Of a stretch of DNA of 64,000 bases, positions 24,122 to 32,743 are shown one piece after another. The notes under the pieces are model-generated. The model had not been told where the DNA came from and did not search any database. It saw only the letters and a list, made by a program, of their open reading frames with translations. The DNA comes from Moduliflexus sp964602655 (GTDB taxonomy: Bacteria; Moduliflexota; Moduliflexia; Moduliflexales; Moduliflexaceae). The stretch lies in the NCBI GenBank assembly GCA_964602655.1, contig CAZRSF010000021.1:17379-81378 (forward strand). The letters are read 5' to 3'. The translations under genes were made by a program, and so were the position numbers. Position 1 is the first letter of the stretch. Every line of letters starts with the position of its first letter.

Positions 24122-24604
24122 TTACAACAAGCAGGCGCGTTCATGACGTAATAACCATTCTTTTCGCCAGATTCCACCGGCATAGCCCGTCAGTCTGCCA
24201 TTTTTGCCAATCACCCGATGACAGGGAATGAGAATGGCGAGCGGATTGCGCATGTTAGCGTGTCCGACCGCTCGTGAGGCCGTTGGAAGGCCGATAGCTG
24301 CCGCTATCGCATGGTACGTTACCGTCTGTCCGAACGGGATCGTTTGCAATTGCTGCCAAACGCTGTGCTGAAATGGCGTCCCTTTTAGGGCGAATGCGAC
24401 AGAAAAATGTTGGCGGATGCCCCGAAAATATTCATCAAGCTGAGTGATTCCCTCGTCTAAGATGGGAGAATGCGTTGCCGCCGCCGTTGCTGGAGTTTCA
24501 ATAAACGCGACGGTTGTCAGCCCGCGCTCATATCCAACGATTTCAAGCCAGCCGACAGGGGAATGATAATATGCTCTGGTGTGGTGTTCTGCGTGATGCG
24601 CCAT
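24122..24604 (-). CDS. ogt: methylated-DNA--[protein]-cysteine S-methyltransferase
   Basis: A 160-aa protein with the Ogt/Ada C-terminal domain: TPFQHSVWQQLQTIPFGQTVTYHAIAAAIGLPTASRAVGHANMRNPLAILIPCHRVIGKNGRLTGYAGG. The PCHRV motif holds the methyl-acceptor Cys. It repairs O6-methylguanine in a single-turnover reaction. The start at 24604 has AGGA upstream; an in-frame codon ten residues earlier is less likely. Its 3' end is 4 bases from the end of the kinase gene (convergent). Confidence 0.95.
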   Translation of the reverse strand: MAHHAEHHTRAYYHSPVGWLEIVGYERGLTTVAFIETPATAAATHSPILDEGITQLDEYFRGIRQHFSVAFALKGTPFQHSVWQQLQTIPFGQTVTYHAIAAAIGLPTASRAVGHANMRNPLAILIPCHRVIGKNGRLTGYAGGIWRKEWLLRHERACLL

Positions 24605-24651
24605 TGTATTCCTGAAAATCGTTACGACATCCAAAAAATCTCATTTGTCTG

Positions 24652-24680
24652 TTGACAAAATCGTTCCCTCATGGTGTAAA
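24652..24680 (+). promoter_or_regulatory. putative promoter of the diguanylate cyclase gene
   Basis: TTGACA at 24652-24657 with TGTAAA at 24675-24680 (17-base spacing), 88 bases before the start at 24769. The -10 is a poor match. Confidence 0.4.
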
Positions 24681-24768
24681 GAATGTACATCCTGAATGCC
24701 TATACGTCCTGACAAAAAAATGGCAATAAAAATGATGATCATTTTCTCAATTTTTCTGGGTTGTTCGT

Positions 24769-26679
24769 ATGAATAAAGGGAAAATTTTTATTGTTGATGA
24801 TAGTTTGACCATATTACGGTCGCTTCATGCGTGTTTGGATCGCGCAGGATTCGACGTGGTTGAAGCTGTCAGCGGCGAACGCCTCTTTCAGGAACTCGAA
24901 ACACACCGCCCGGATTTAATCCTGCTCGATATTCTGATGCCAGGGCTTGACGGTTTTGATGTGTGTGCCCGCCTCAAAGAACATGAAGAGACCCGCGCGA
25001 TCCCGATCATTTTTATGACAGCCCTGTCAGATTCGATTGATAAAATTCGCGGATTCGAGGTCGGCGGCATAGATTACGTCACCAAACCCTTAGATTACCA
25101 GGAAGTCGTGATGCGGATCAATACGCATCTGAAAATTCGACGGCTTCAGGAACAGCTTCAAGCGCAAAATCTCCGGTTAGAAGCGCAAAATATCGAATTA
25201 GAATGCGAAATCGCCGAACGTATCCAAACCGCGTTGTGGTTGCAAGACACCTTAGCGCGGATCGAATTAGCCAAACAAGAATGGGAAGTGACGGCGGATT
25301 CGTTATCGCATATCGTTTGCTTGCTCGATGCGTATGGACGGATTATTCGAGTAAATCGTTCTGTCGAAACCTGGAATCTCGGTCAGGTGGTTTCGATGAA
25401 AGGCCGCACAGTGCATGACGTTCTTCATGCGAATTGCCAGGATCACGAATGCTATTTGCAACGATTTTCGGCAGAGGCTCAGGAACGTGTGGCAAGGCAT
25501 GAGTCGGCAGAATACGAAGTCAACGATCCCTTGCTGCAACGTTCTTTGAATATTCAGGTCAGGCCGATTCTTTCGCAAGACGTGCGCAAAGAAGAACTCT
25601 TCTCCGCCAGTTTTTCCGTCTGCATCATCCAAGACGTGACGAGTCGAAAGCACGTCGAGCAAGCGTTGGAAGACCGCACGCGGGAATTAGCGCTGCTGAA
25701 TAAATTGAACAGCGCGATGCAGCGCTGCCAATCCATGCAGGAAACCTACCCGCTGATCGTTAATGCCTGCCAGGAATTGATGCCTTGTTCTTCCGGCTCA
25801 TTGTCGGTCATGAACGATGAACGGAACGGATTTCATGAAGTGGCATTTTGGGGGCAACCCTCGGACACGATTCGGCAATTCGGCCCTGACGATTTTTGGG
25901 TGTTCGATCATGACTATACGAAAATCATTCATCACCCCGCAGCCGAAGACTTATCCACGTATATCGGCTATTCTTCGGATCGAAAATCCCTGTGCCTTCC
26001 CATCCGAGATGCCGGTGACATCCTGGCGATTCTTTCCATAGATGTCGCGTTATGCTCGGAGCACTCTTCTGAAGAACATGGCGGTCAACAATTCGATTCG
26101 GTTCGGTTTGCGTTAGCGGGAATCGTGGAACAATATGCGCTCTCTCTCGTCAATATCAAGCTTCGGGAACGGTTGCGGCAGGAATCCATCGTTGATCCGT
26201 TGACCAATCTGTATAATCGCCGCCACATGGAACTCTCGCTGAGTCGCGAAATTCGACGGGCGCAGCGTCATAATACGCCATTAGGGGTGATGATGTTGGA
26301 CGTCGATCATTTCAAACGTTTGAATGATACCTATTCCCACGAAGCCGGGGATATCGTGTTAAAAGAGTTAGGCAGCTTAGTCCTTCGACATACCAGAGCA
26401 GAGGATATCGCCTGCCGATATGGCGGCGAAGAATTTTTGCTCATCCTTCCCGAAGCATCGTTGTCGGATATTCGGCAACGGGCAGAAGAACTTCGTATTA
26501 TCGTCAAACAACTACATATTCGCTATCGCGATCATCTGCTGAATTTTACGATTTCCATTGGGATCGCAGGCTTACCAGAACACGGATTTCAAGCGAGCGA
26601 TATTATCCACGCTGCCGATATTGCTCTCTATCAAGCCAAATCTCAGGGACGTGATCGGGTGATGATCGCCTCAACTTGA
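24769..26679 (+). CDS. response regulator diguanylate cyclase (REC-PAS-GAF-GGDEF)
   Basis: A 636-aa soluble protein. Residues 4-122 are a receiver domain (VDDS, phosphoacceptor Asp54 in ILLDILMPG, Lys106). A coiled coil and PAS-like domain follow (about 165-290). Next is a GAF-like region (about 310-470, ending CLPIRDAGDILAILSID). The GGDEF domain has NLYNRRHMELSL, DVDHFKRLNDTYSH and the active site GGEEF (552-556). A product-inhibition site RxxD (RAED) lies five residues before the active site. It makes cyclic-di-GMP in response to phosphorylation. Only 12 bases separate it from the PhoH-like gene, suggesting co-transcription. Confidence 0.93.
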   Translation: MNKGKIFIVDDSLTILRSLHACLDRAGFDVVEAVSGERLFQELETHRPDLILLDILMPGLDGFDVCARLKEHEETRAIPIIFMTALSDSIDKIRGFEVGGIDYVTKPLDYQEVVMRINTHLKIRRLQEQLQAQNLRLEAQNIELECEIAERIQTALWLQDTLARIELAKQEWEVTADSLSHIVCLLDAYGRIIRVNRSVETWNLGQVVSMKGRTVHDVLHANCQDHECYLQRFSAEAQERVARHESAEYEVNDPLLQRSLNIQVRPILSQDVRKEELFSASFSVCIIQDVTSRKHVEQALEDRTRELALLNKLNSAMQRCQSMQETYPLIVNACQELMPCSSGSLSVMNDERNGFHEVAFWGQPSDTIRQFGPDDFWVFDHDYTKIIHHPAAEDLSTYIGYSSDRKSLCLPIRDAGDILAILSIDVALCSEHSSEEHGGQQFDSVRFALAGIVEQYALSLVNIKLRERLRQESIVDPLTNLYNRRHMELSLSREIRRAQRHNTPLGVMMLDVDHFKRLNDTYSHEAGDIVLKELGSLVLRHTRAEDIACRYGGEEFLLILPEASLSDIRQRAEELRIIVKQLHIRYRDHLLNFTISIGIAGLPEHGFQASDIIHAADIALYQAKSQGRDRVMIAST

Positions 26680-26691
26680 AAGGAGCGCTGT

Positions 26692-28023
26692 ATGCCAAGA
26701 AAAAAACGTAAAATGTTTGTGCTTGATACGAATGTCATCCTTCATGATAGTTCCTGTCTGCATAATTTCCAGGAACACGACATCGTGCTGCCGATTACGG
26801 TTCTTGAAGAACTCGATCAGTTCAAAAAAGGGAACGACACCATTAATTACCACGCCCGTGAATTCATTCGCGCCTTAGATGCGTTGAGCGAAGACCAGTC
26901 CTTCGAGAATGGCATCGCGATTGGCCCCGGGCACGGAAAAATTCTGCTAAAATTGGAACGAAAATTCCATGAGGATTTAGTGTTGAACTTCTCTCCCCAG
27001 AAAGCAGACCATCATATTCTCAATATTGCCTATTATCAAGCCAAAGACAACCCCGACCGGCAAGTGATTCTGGTCACGAAGGACGGCAACTTTCGCATGA
27101 AAGCCAAATCGGTCGGTTTGATCGCAGAAGATTACACGACCGATCATGTCAAAGATGTGTCGTCGTTATACACTGGCCGCCGCATTTACGACGATGCCCC
27201 GGAAGAAAGCATCGATCATCTGTATCAAGAGCCATTCGAAACCGATCCGAGCGCGTTGAATCTATCAGAGCCGCTTAAACCGCATGAATACATGATTTTG
27301 CGCAGCGCGAGAAAATCGGCGTTAACCACCTTGGATCCGAGCAATAATACGCTGAAGCGAGTTGATAAATTTTCGGCCTACGGCATTACGCCGCGGAATG
27401 CCGAGCAAACGTTTGCGCTCAATGCGCTGACGGATGACAGCATTCGTTTGGTCAGCATTTCTGGAAAAGCCGGGACGGGCAAAACCTTATTGGCGCTGGC
27501 CTCCGGGTTAGAACGACGCAAAAGCTACCGGCAGATTTTTATGGCGCGTCCGATTGTGCCGTTAAGCAATAAAGACCTCGGCTTTTTGCCGGGCGACATT
27601 CATTCGAAACTGGATCCGTACATGCAGCCGCTCTACGATAATCTCGGCGTGATTCAAAATCAATTTGCCGAAGCGGAAACGCATCATCGCAAAATCAAAG
27701 AGTTGCTGGAAGAGGAAAAATTGGTCATCTCTCCGTTAGCGTATATTCGCGGGCGGAGTCTGGTGAAAGTCTATTTTATCGTAGATGAGGCGCAAAACTT
27801 GACGCCGCATGAGATCAAAACCATTATCACGCGCGCCGGAGAAGGCACGAAAATGGTCTTTACCGGCGATATTTTCCAGATTGATCATCCGTATTTAGAC
27901 AGTCATTCCAATGGGTTAAGCTATCTGATTGAAAAAATGCAGGGGCAAAAGCTGTATGCGCACGTCACGCTTGAAAAAGGGGAGCGTTCCGAATTAGCAG
28001 AATTGGCAAGTAATCTATTGTAA
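26692..28023 (+). CDS. PIN-PhoH ATPase (PhoH2/YlaK type)
   Basis: A 443-aa protein. The N-terminal PIN RNase domain (1-160) has FVLDTNVILHD (Asp12) and VLEELDQFKKG. The PhoH ATPase domain (from about 235) has Walker A SGKAGTGKT (258-265), MARPIVPLSNKDLGFLPGD, and Walker B YFIVDEAQNLTPHEIKTIITRAGEGTKMVFTGDIFQID. PhoH2 proteins act as ATP-dependent RNA helicase-RNases. AAAGGAG precedes the ATG. It follows the diguanylate cyclase gene closely. Confidence 0.93.
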   Translation: MPRKKRKMFVLDTNVILHDSSCLHNFQEHDIVLPITVLEELDQFKKGNDTINYHAREFIRALDALSEDQSFENGIAIGPGHGKILLKLERKFHEDLVLNFSPQKADHHILNIAYYQAKDNPDRQVILVTKDGNFRMKAKSVGLIAEDYTTDHVKDVSSLYTGRRIYDDAPEESIDHLYQEPFETDPSALNLSEPLKPHEYMILRSARKSALTTLDPSNNTLKRVDKFSAYGITPRNAEQTFALNALTDDSIRLVSISGKAGTGKTLLALASGLERRKSYRQIFMARPIVPLSNKDLGFLPGDIHSKLDPYMQPLYDNLGVIQNQFAEAETHHRKIKELLEEEKLVISPLAYIRGRSLVKVYFIVDEAQNLTPHEIKTIITRAGEGTKMVFTGDIFQIDHPYLDSHSNGLSYLIEKMQGQKLYAHVTLEKGERSELAELASNLL

Positions 28024-28080
28024 CTGACAGAAGAGGCGATATGCCGGGGCATTGGGGGGCGGCATTATCGAGCGTTGGTC

Positions 28081-28629
28081 ATGAATAATCGGGCGTTTAC
28101 GACGCTGCTGAAAATAGAAATCCTTCTGATTATTCTGCTGATATGCTGTCTTGCGCTTGTCGGCATGTGGTCGTCCGGCAGGCGGAAAAACGCGCAGCCG
28201 CCACCTGTCGCGCCGACAAGAGCGCGTCAGCAGACATCCTTATCTGTCGAGCGCCAGCCGAAGCGTCAGGTTTCACGCGCTGTCGTGGTATCGCGGCCAT
28301 CTCCTGAACGCCGTAAGCCGCTTCCGCCTGCTGCGGAGCCTGGAATCATTGGGTTGGCCAGCTATTATCAGGATGTGTTTCACGGACATCAGACCGCCAG
28401 CGGCGAACGCTATGACATCGCTCAATTGACAGCGGCGCATCGGGAATTTCCGTTCGGGACGCGCGTACGCGTCACCAATCTTCGAAACGGCAGGCAGGTG
28501 ACGGTACGCATCAATGATCGCGGCCCGGAGGACCGCGCGCGTCTGCTCGATCTCTCCGGCGAAGCTGCCAGAGTTCTTGGCGTGCAAGACGATGGCGTCG
28601 CGCAAGTCCGACTTGACATCGAGCGATAG
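28081..28629 (+). CDS. rlpA: RlpA-like double-psi beta-barrel protein
   Basis: A 182-aa protein with an N-terminal hydrophobic anchor (LLKIEILLIILLICCLALVGMW), a basic Pro-rich linker and a C-terminal RlpA domain: GLASYYQDVFHGHQTASGERYDIAQLTAAHREFPFGTRVRVTNLRNGRQVTVRINDRGPE. The A-S-x-Y-G-like start, AHR and DRGP residues match the septal lytic transglycosylase RlpA, though the C-terminal SPOR domain is missing. ATG 28081 is used; a TTG two codons earlier is in frame. It is followed by a strong bidirectional terminator. Confidence 0.88.
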   Translation: MNNRAFTTLLKIEILLIILLICCLALVGMWSSGRRKNAQPPPVAPTRARQQTSLSVERQPKRQVSRAVVVSRPSPERRKPLPPAAEPGIIGLASYYQDVFHGHQTASGERYDIAQLTAAHREFPFGTRVRVTNLRNGRQVTVRINDRGPEDRARLLDLSGEAARVLGVQDDGVAQVRLDIER

Positions 28630-28633
28630 AGAA

Positions 28634-28673
28634 AAAAGAAAAAGGCCGGAAAGATTTCTCTTTCCGGCCTTTT
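28634..28673. terminator. bidirectional rho-independent terminator
   Basis: GGCCGGAAAG pairs with CTTTCCGGCC around ATTTCT, with an A-run before and TTTT after. It serves the converging rlpA-like gene and the minus-strand gene ending at 28686. Confidence 0.93.
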
Positions 28674-28685
28674 CATGTGTGCAGA

Positions 28686-30431
28686 CTATTTCCCTAAATA
28701 TTTATTCAGCACATACCGGGCAACGACGACTTCTTCCCCTTCGTTCTCACATTTGAGGTACGTTTCGAATTCGCGGACGGCGTCTTCGGGAATCCGACTC
28801 AAATCATACAATTGCTCGATTGAAAATGTCTGCATTTTGACGGTTTGCCCCAATTCCGCGCGCGGACGCAGGCGAATGTCGCGTTCTGCTCGGCGTAGTT
28901 CACCAGGAGCAATCGTGCCTTTCACGACCTCGCCTTCGGCATACGTTGGCGTCAGCGGAGTGGGCGTCACAACCGGCGTCACCACGACAGCGGTCACGCC
29001 AACGGGGCGTTCTTCCCGTTCTGACGCAGGGGGAATCACTTCAGCCGTCGGCACTTCGACGAGCGCGCGTCCACCGCCTGCTGGAACCGTGCCTTTCACG
29101 ACATTGCTATCGCTTCTATATGTATTGGTCGTCGTACTTGTGCTTATCGTTGTTGTCGTGCTGCTGACCAATGCCGGAGTCGGCGTGGCTTGATTAGGAG
29201 CCGGAGTCGGCGTCGCGGCAGGTAACAACTGACTCACCGTTTGCGTATTCGCTATCGGCGCGGGGACAAATTGCGGTAGAATTGTCGCGCGTTCCCGAAT
29301 CTGCAAATTCATAATCGCCAAATGATAATGCGCGGTATTATACTGATTGCACGGAAGATTTAACCGCCGCGCAATGGCGACGACATCTTTGAATTCTTTT
29401 AATGCCAGATCGGCATTGCTGCACAGGCGTTCATTCAGCAAGCCTAACGTCATGTGTGTCCCTAACGCCTGATAGGAATAGGGGCTTCCCTGATCAATGC
29501 GATTCGCAATGGCGTAGAGGCTGCGAATTGCCTCATCGTAGCGTTCTATTGCGCCGTTCATCAGGTCGTAATTCAAATAAATTTCGGCAATTACGATGTT
29601 CGCTATAATGCAATAGACTGGATTCGAACTGGCCTGTCCGTCAATCTGTTGAATTATCTGCGGATACGACGTTGGGCCGTTTTGGGGTTCAATCGCCCGG
29701 CGAAGTTGCTGAATAAACCAATCGTTGTTGGAAGGAGGCACATATAATCCAGCGATATTCAGCCATTCCAGCACAAGCGGCACGAAATCCAACGAGCGCG
29801 GATTATACAAATCCTGACTGAGTTCTTTGGCGCGAGTATAGCCGTCAAAAGTATCTTCGTTAAATGCCGCGCCGATTTCCCATATTTTTTTCAGTTCGAC
29901 CGTAAAATCGCTGCATCCGACCGGGCGCATCAGGAAATTTTTAAAACTTTTTTCAATCGCTTGCTGCGTCTGCTTACGCATATCGTCCCAATACTGGGTC
30001 TCAACGCGCCGCCAACTACGAGTGCCGGCCTCATACTCATTATAACTTTGCATGGTGCTGCTCATATCGAATCCTCGCGATTTCGAGGCTCCGATCAGCA
30101 TTTGCATATCCTTCTGCCATTCTTCTTTGACACTTTTTAATTCTTTCGCCAGCCCCTTCAGATGCAATTTATCGAGGATGCCAGCGAGTTGATCGGAAAA
30201 TCGGACGGACAGCCCTTCTGTCGTTGCGCCGATTGTGTTCGTCAGAAGGCGAAATTTACTTCCTAACAGATTTCCGATACCTTTGGCTCGGTCGCTTAGC
30301 TGATTAATGACGGTAAATGTATCTCCGCCGATCTGCGGCATGAAATAGAGCGCAATTCCGGCCACCACAAGCAGGGCAACCAACATTTTGACTAACGAAA
30401 ACCCCTTTTGAGAGGCGACATACCGAGACAT
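28686..30431 (-). CDS. pilin-like anchored protein with TPR-like and Thr-rich regions
   Basis: A 581-aa protein of unknown function. Its N-terminus is QKGFSLVKMLVALLVVAGIAL. This matches the type IV prepilin cleavage and helix pattern GFxLVxMLV, but position +5 is Lys instead of the conserved Glu. A helical region (about 40-400) includes TPR-like units around residues 270-380. A Thr/Ala/Pro-rich linker (about 400-500, with TTTTISTSTTTNTY) follows, and the C-terminus is helical. The ATG at 30431 has GGAGGGTGG upstream; a GTG three codons earlier is an alternative. It may be a pseudopilin-derived surface or membrane protein. Confidence 0.7.
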   Translation of the reverse strand: MSRYVASQKGFSLVKMLVALLVVAGIALYFMPQIGGDTFTVINQLSDRAKGIGNLLGSKFRLLTNTIGATTEGLSVRFSDQLAGILDKLHLKGLAKELKSVKEEWQKDMQMLIGASKSRGFDMSSTMQSYNEYEAGTRSWRRVETQYWDDMRKQTQQAIEKSFKNFLMRPVGCSDFTVELKKIWEIGAAFNEDTFDGYTRAKELSQDLYNPRSLDFVPLVLEWLNIAGLYVPPSNNDWFIQQLRRAIEPQNGPTSYPQIIQQIDGQASSNPVYCIIANIVIAEIYLNYDLMNGAIERYDEAIRSLYAIANRIDQGSPYSYQALGTHMTLGLLNERLCSNADLALKEFKDVVAIARRLNLPCNQYNTAHYHLAIMNLQIRERATILPQFVPAPIANTQTVSQLLPAATPTPAPNQATPTPALVSSTTTTISTSTTTNTYRSDSNVVKGTVPAGGGRALVEVPTAEVIPPASEREERPVGVTAVVVTPVVTPTPLTPTYAEGEVVKGTIAPGELRRAERDIRLRPRAELGQTVKMQTFSIEQLYDLSRIPEDAVREFETYLKCENEGEEVVVARYVLNKYLGK

Positions 30432-30614
30432 GTGTTCCACCCTCCACTCGAAAATCTATGATAAATGATAAAAAATTCTCTCCAACAAAAAAGGATTCTT
30501 TCGATTCGTTAAGAAAAGAGAATAACATGCGAATAAAAATATGGCAAGAAAAAAATGTGACTTTACCGGGTAAAAATACAGGGCAGACAAAGAAAGGCCG
30601 GAGAGTTTCTGCTG

Positions 30615-31034
30615 TTACACAGAATGCGCGTCCAAATATCCCTGAAGAATCAGCGCGGCGGCAATTGTGTCAACCACCTGTTTTCGTTTTTTTCGGCTGA
30701 CATCTGCTTCTAAGAGCGCATTATTCGCGGCAACGGTGGTGAGGCGTTCATCCCATAAGATGATTTTGGTTTTTGGAAGCTGCGCTTCTAACTGGCGGGA
30801 AAACTTCAGCACTTTTTCGGCGCGTTCTCCAATCGTGTTATTCATATTTTTGGGAAATCCAAGCACAACTTCTTCGACTTCATGGGCATTAACAAACTCT
30901 ACAATCGCCGGTATATCTTTTTTGCGGCCTTCGCGTTTCAGCGTCATCACGCCTTGCGCCGTCCAGCGCAACTCGTCGCTTAACGCAATGCCTATCGTTT
31001 TATCGCCAACATCGAGTCCAAGAATTCGCCCCAT
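30615..31034 (-). CDS. ruvX: RuvX/YqgF putative Holliday junction resolvase
   Basis: A 139-aa RNase H-fold protein: MGRILGLDVGDKTIGIALSD with the first catalytic Asp, VVLGFPKNMNNTIGERAEKVLKFS, and LWDERLTTVAANNALLEADVSRKKRKQVVDTIAAALILQGYL. The last part gives the DERLTT and the final D-x-x-A-A motif of YqgF. The family has roles in 16S rRNA 5' maturation and recombination. AAGGAAC precedes the start. The tRNA-Val terminator lies just upstream. The 183 bases downstream (30432-30614) hold nothing I can support. Confidence 0.95.
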   Translation of the reverse strand: MGRILGLDVGDKTIGIALSDELRWTAQGVMTLKREGRKKDIPAIVEFVNAHEVEEVVLGFPKNMNNTIGERAEKVLKFSRQLEAQLPKTKIILWDERLTTVAANNALLEADVSRKKRKQVVDTIAAALILQGYLDAHSV

Positions 31035-31045
31035 GATCGTTCCTT

Positions 31046-31077
31046 AAAAAAAATGCCCGACCTGATTCAGGTCGGGC
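31046..31077 (-). terminator. terminator of tRNA-Val
   Basis: GCCCGACCTG pairs with CAGGTCGGGC around ATT (31055-31077), followed on the minus strand by eight T (31046-31053). It lies directly downstream of the tRNA and just upstream of ruvX. Confidence 0.92.
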
Positions 31078-31085
31078 TGATAGAA

Positions 31086-31158
<73 letters not shown>

Positions 31159-31225
31159 CTGTGATGATGTTCTTCTAAAAATCCTTTAGATTTTTGTCAA
31201 TGTTAAATTCGCGGAAAAGTAATTT

Positions 31226-31780
31226 TTATTTGATGATACGAAGAATTTCTTTGAATGCGCTGCCTTCCGCGATTTTCAATAATTCGAACAATGCCATTTC
31301 AACGCTGGTGACAACCCCGCCAGCCTGTTGAATTCGCGTGATGCCAAGCTGCTTGTTTTCGAAAGTGCGCGAGGACACCGCATCACTGACGATCTGCACA
31401 TCATAGCCACGTTGCAGCAATTCCATGCCGGTCTGATAAACGCAAATATGCGCTTCAATCCCGGCAAGCAGGAATTGGCGGCGGCGCACATGTTCGATGT
31501 GCTCCCAGACGCCGGGATGAGCGCAACAGCTAAAACTCCGCTTGATGATTGGCGTTTGCTGCGCCAGCAGTCCTGCGACCTCTGGAATCGTCGCGCCAAG
31601 TCCATTGGGATTTTGCTCGAACCAGAGGATCGGCACGCCTAAAACCGCCGCGCCTTTGACTAATTGAGAAAGATGCGTCACCAACTGCTCTTTTTCGTGC
31701 ATGACTGGCAGCAGTTTTTCCTGCACGTCAATCAAAATAAGCGCCGTATCGTCGCCGTGTAACATGCCGTTATCTCCCAT
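31226..31780 (-). CDS. isochorismatase-family hydrolase (YcaC-like)
   Basis: A 184-aa protein. TALILIDVQEKLLPVM supplies the catalytic Asp, PIIKRSFSCC the Lys, and AGIEAHICVYQTGMELLQRGYDVQIVSDAVSSR the catalytic Cys, completing the Asp-Lys-Cys triad of the cysteine-hydrolase superfamily. The substrate is unknown. The start overlaps the end of the upstream phosphoesterase gene by 11 bases, so they form one operon. Confidence 0.93.
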   Translation of the reverse strand: MGDNGMLHGDDTALILIDVQEKLLPVMHEKEQLVTHLSQLVKGAAVLGVPILWFEQNPNGLGATIPEVAGLLAQQTPIIKRSFSCCAHPGVWEHIEHVRRRQFLLAGIEAHICVYQTGMELLQRGYDVQIVSDAVSSRTFENKQLGITRIQQAGGVVTSVEMALFELLKIAEGSAFKEILRIIK

Positions 31781-32504
31781 GCGCGAGACGTTCGATCAAG
31801 AACGCCGGCAAATTCGCCTCGGCCATTTTGCGCTGAGTGATCGTGAAATCGTATGGTAAGCGTCGCACCTCGACAAGTTGTTTTTCGGAATCATACACCG
31901 CAAACGAGGTGTCCGGATTTCCGTCGCGAGGTTGCCCGACGCTGCCGACATTGATGATATATTTGCAATGGTCTTTGATGCTCACGGAAAGCTGATGTCT
32001 TCGGTCGTAGGAGACATCGCCACGCTCATTCTGCTCGAAATAAACCGGCTGATGGGAATGTCCGATAAAGCAAATCTGTTCGCGAAGATGCTGAAGATAA
32101 TACCGGCCTTCCAACGGGTTGAAAATGTAATCCCATCGTTCCGGGTTCACTGGCGTAGAATGGACGAATAAGATATCATCGGTGGAGTGCGAAAACGGGT
32201 AGGTGTTCAAGATGGTCTTATTTTCTTCTGTCAAGACCTGGCGCGTCCACAATACCGCCATTTTAGCATATTGATTGAAATAGGTAATATCGGTCAGCCC
32301 TAAGACGGCATGATCGTGGTTGCCCATGATTGTCGTATTCGCGCGTTGATGAATTAACTGAATACATTCATTGGGATTCGGACCATAGCCGACCACATCG
32401 CCTAAACAAAAAATTTTATCAGGAGCGACTTCTTCGATTTGAGCAAGCGCAACGCTCAACGCCTCAAGATTGCCGTGAATATCCGAAAAAATAAAGTATC
32501 TCAC
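31770..32504 (-). CDS. metallophosphoesterase (YfcE/MPPE type)
   Basis: A 244-aa calcineurin-like phosphoesterase: FIFSDIHGNLEAL, FCLGDVVGYGPNPNECI, IMGNHDHAVLG, VHSTPVNPERW and CFIGHSHQPVYF cover the two-metal site (D-x-H, G-D, G-N-H-D/E, H, G-H-x-H). Such proteins hydrolyse phosphodiesters or phosphoproteins. It is first in a two-gene operon with the isochorismatase-like gene. A 62-codon frame upstream (32501-32689) overlaps a terminator and is not supported. Confidence 0.93.
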   Translation of the reverse strand: MRYFIFSDIHGNLEALSVALAQIEEVAPDKIFCLGDVVGYGPNPNECIQLIHQRANTTIMGNHDHAVLGLTDITYFNQYAKMAVLWTRQVLTEENKTILNTYPFSHSTDDILFVHSTPVNPERWDYIFNPLEGRYYLQHLREQICFIGHSHQPVYFEQNERGDVSYDRRHQLSVSIKDHCKYIINVGSVGQPRDGNPDTSFAVYDSEKQLVEVRRLPYDFTITQRKMAEANLPAFLIERLAHGR

Positions 32505-32676
32505 GATTTGCCTTCGCTTTCACCTAAATAGCAGTTGTTGAATCTATAATTTCTTGACAAGTAATACTCAGTGCAATGCTCTCGGAAAGTCAATTTATTT
32601 TTTGCGTTTTTTCTTTTTTCCGAATCTTTTGCGCGCTGCTCAAGGAGATTCTCGCAATTGCGGAGGCGTATAAAAC

Positions 32677-32717
32677 AAAAAGACTTCACACCTTTTCAGC
32701 GGTCTGAAGTCTTTTTT
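32677..32717 (-). terminator. terminator downstream of the sigma factor gene
   Basis: AAAAGACTTCA (32677-32688) pairs with TGAAGTCTTTT (32705-32715) around a 16-base loop. T-rich on both strands. It lies 27 bases after the stop of the minus-strand sigma factor gene. Confidence 0.88.
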
Positions 32718-32743
32718 CTCTCGCAGCAATGTATTCGACACAT

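Noticed and set aside
30458..30700. 80-codon plus-strand frame between the pilin-like gene and ruvX
   Set aside because: It runs into the antisense strand of ruvX and covers AT-rich leader DNA; Lys/Asn-rich translation suggests no real protein.
32501..32689. 62-codon minus-strand frame overlapping the phosphoesterase start
   Set aside because: Its beginning lies in the sigma factor terminator hairpin, and composition is not protein-like.
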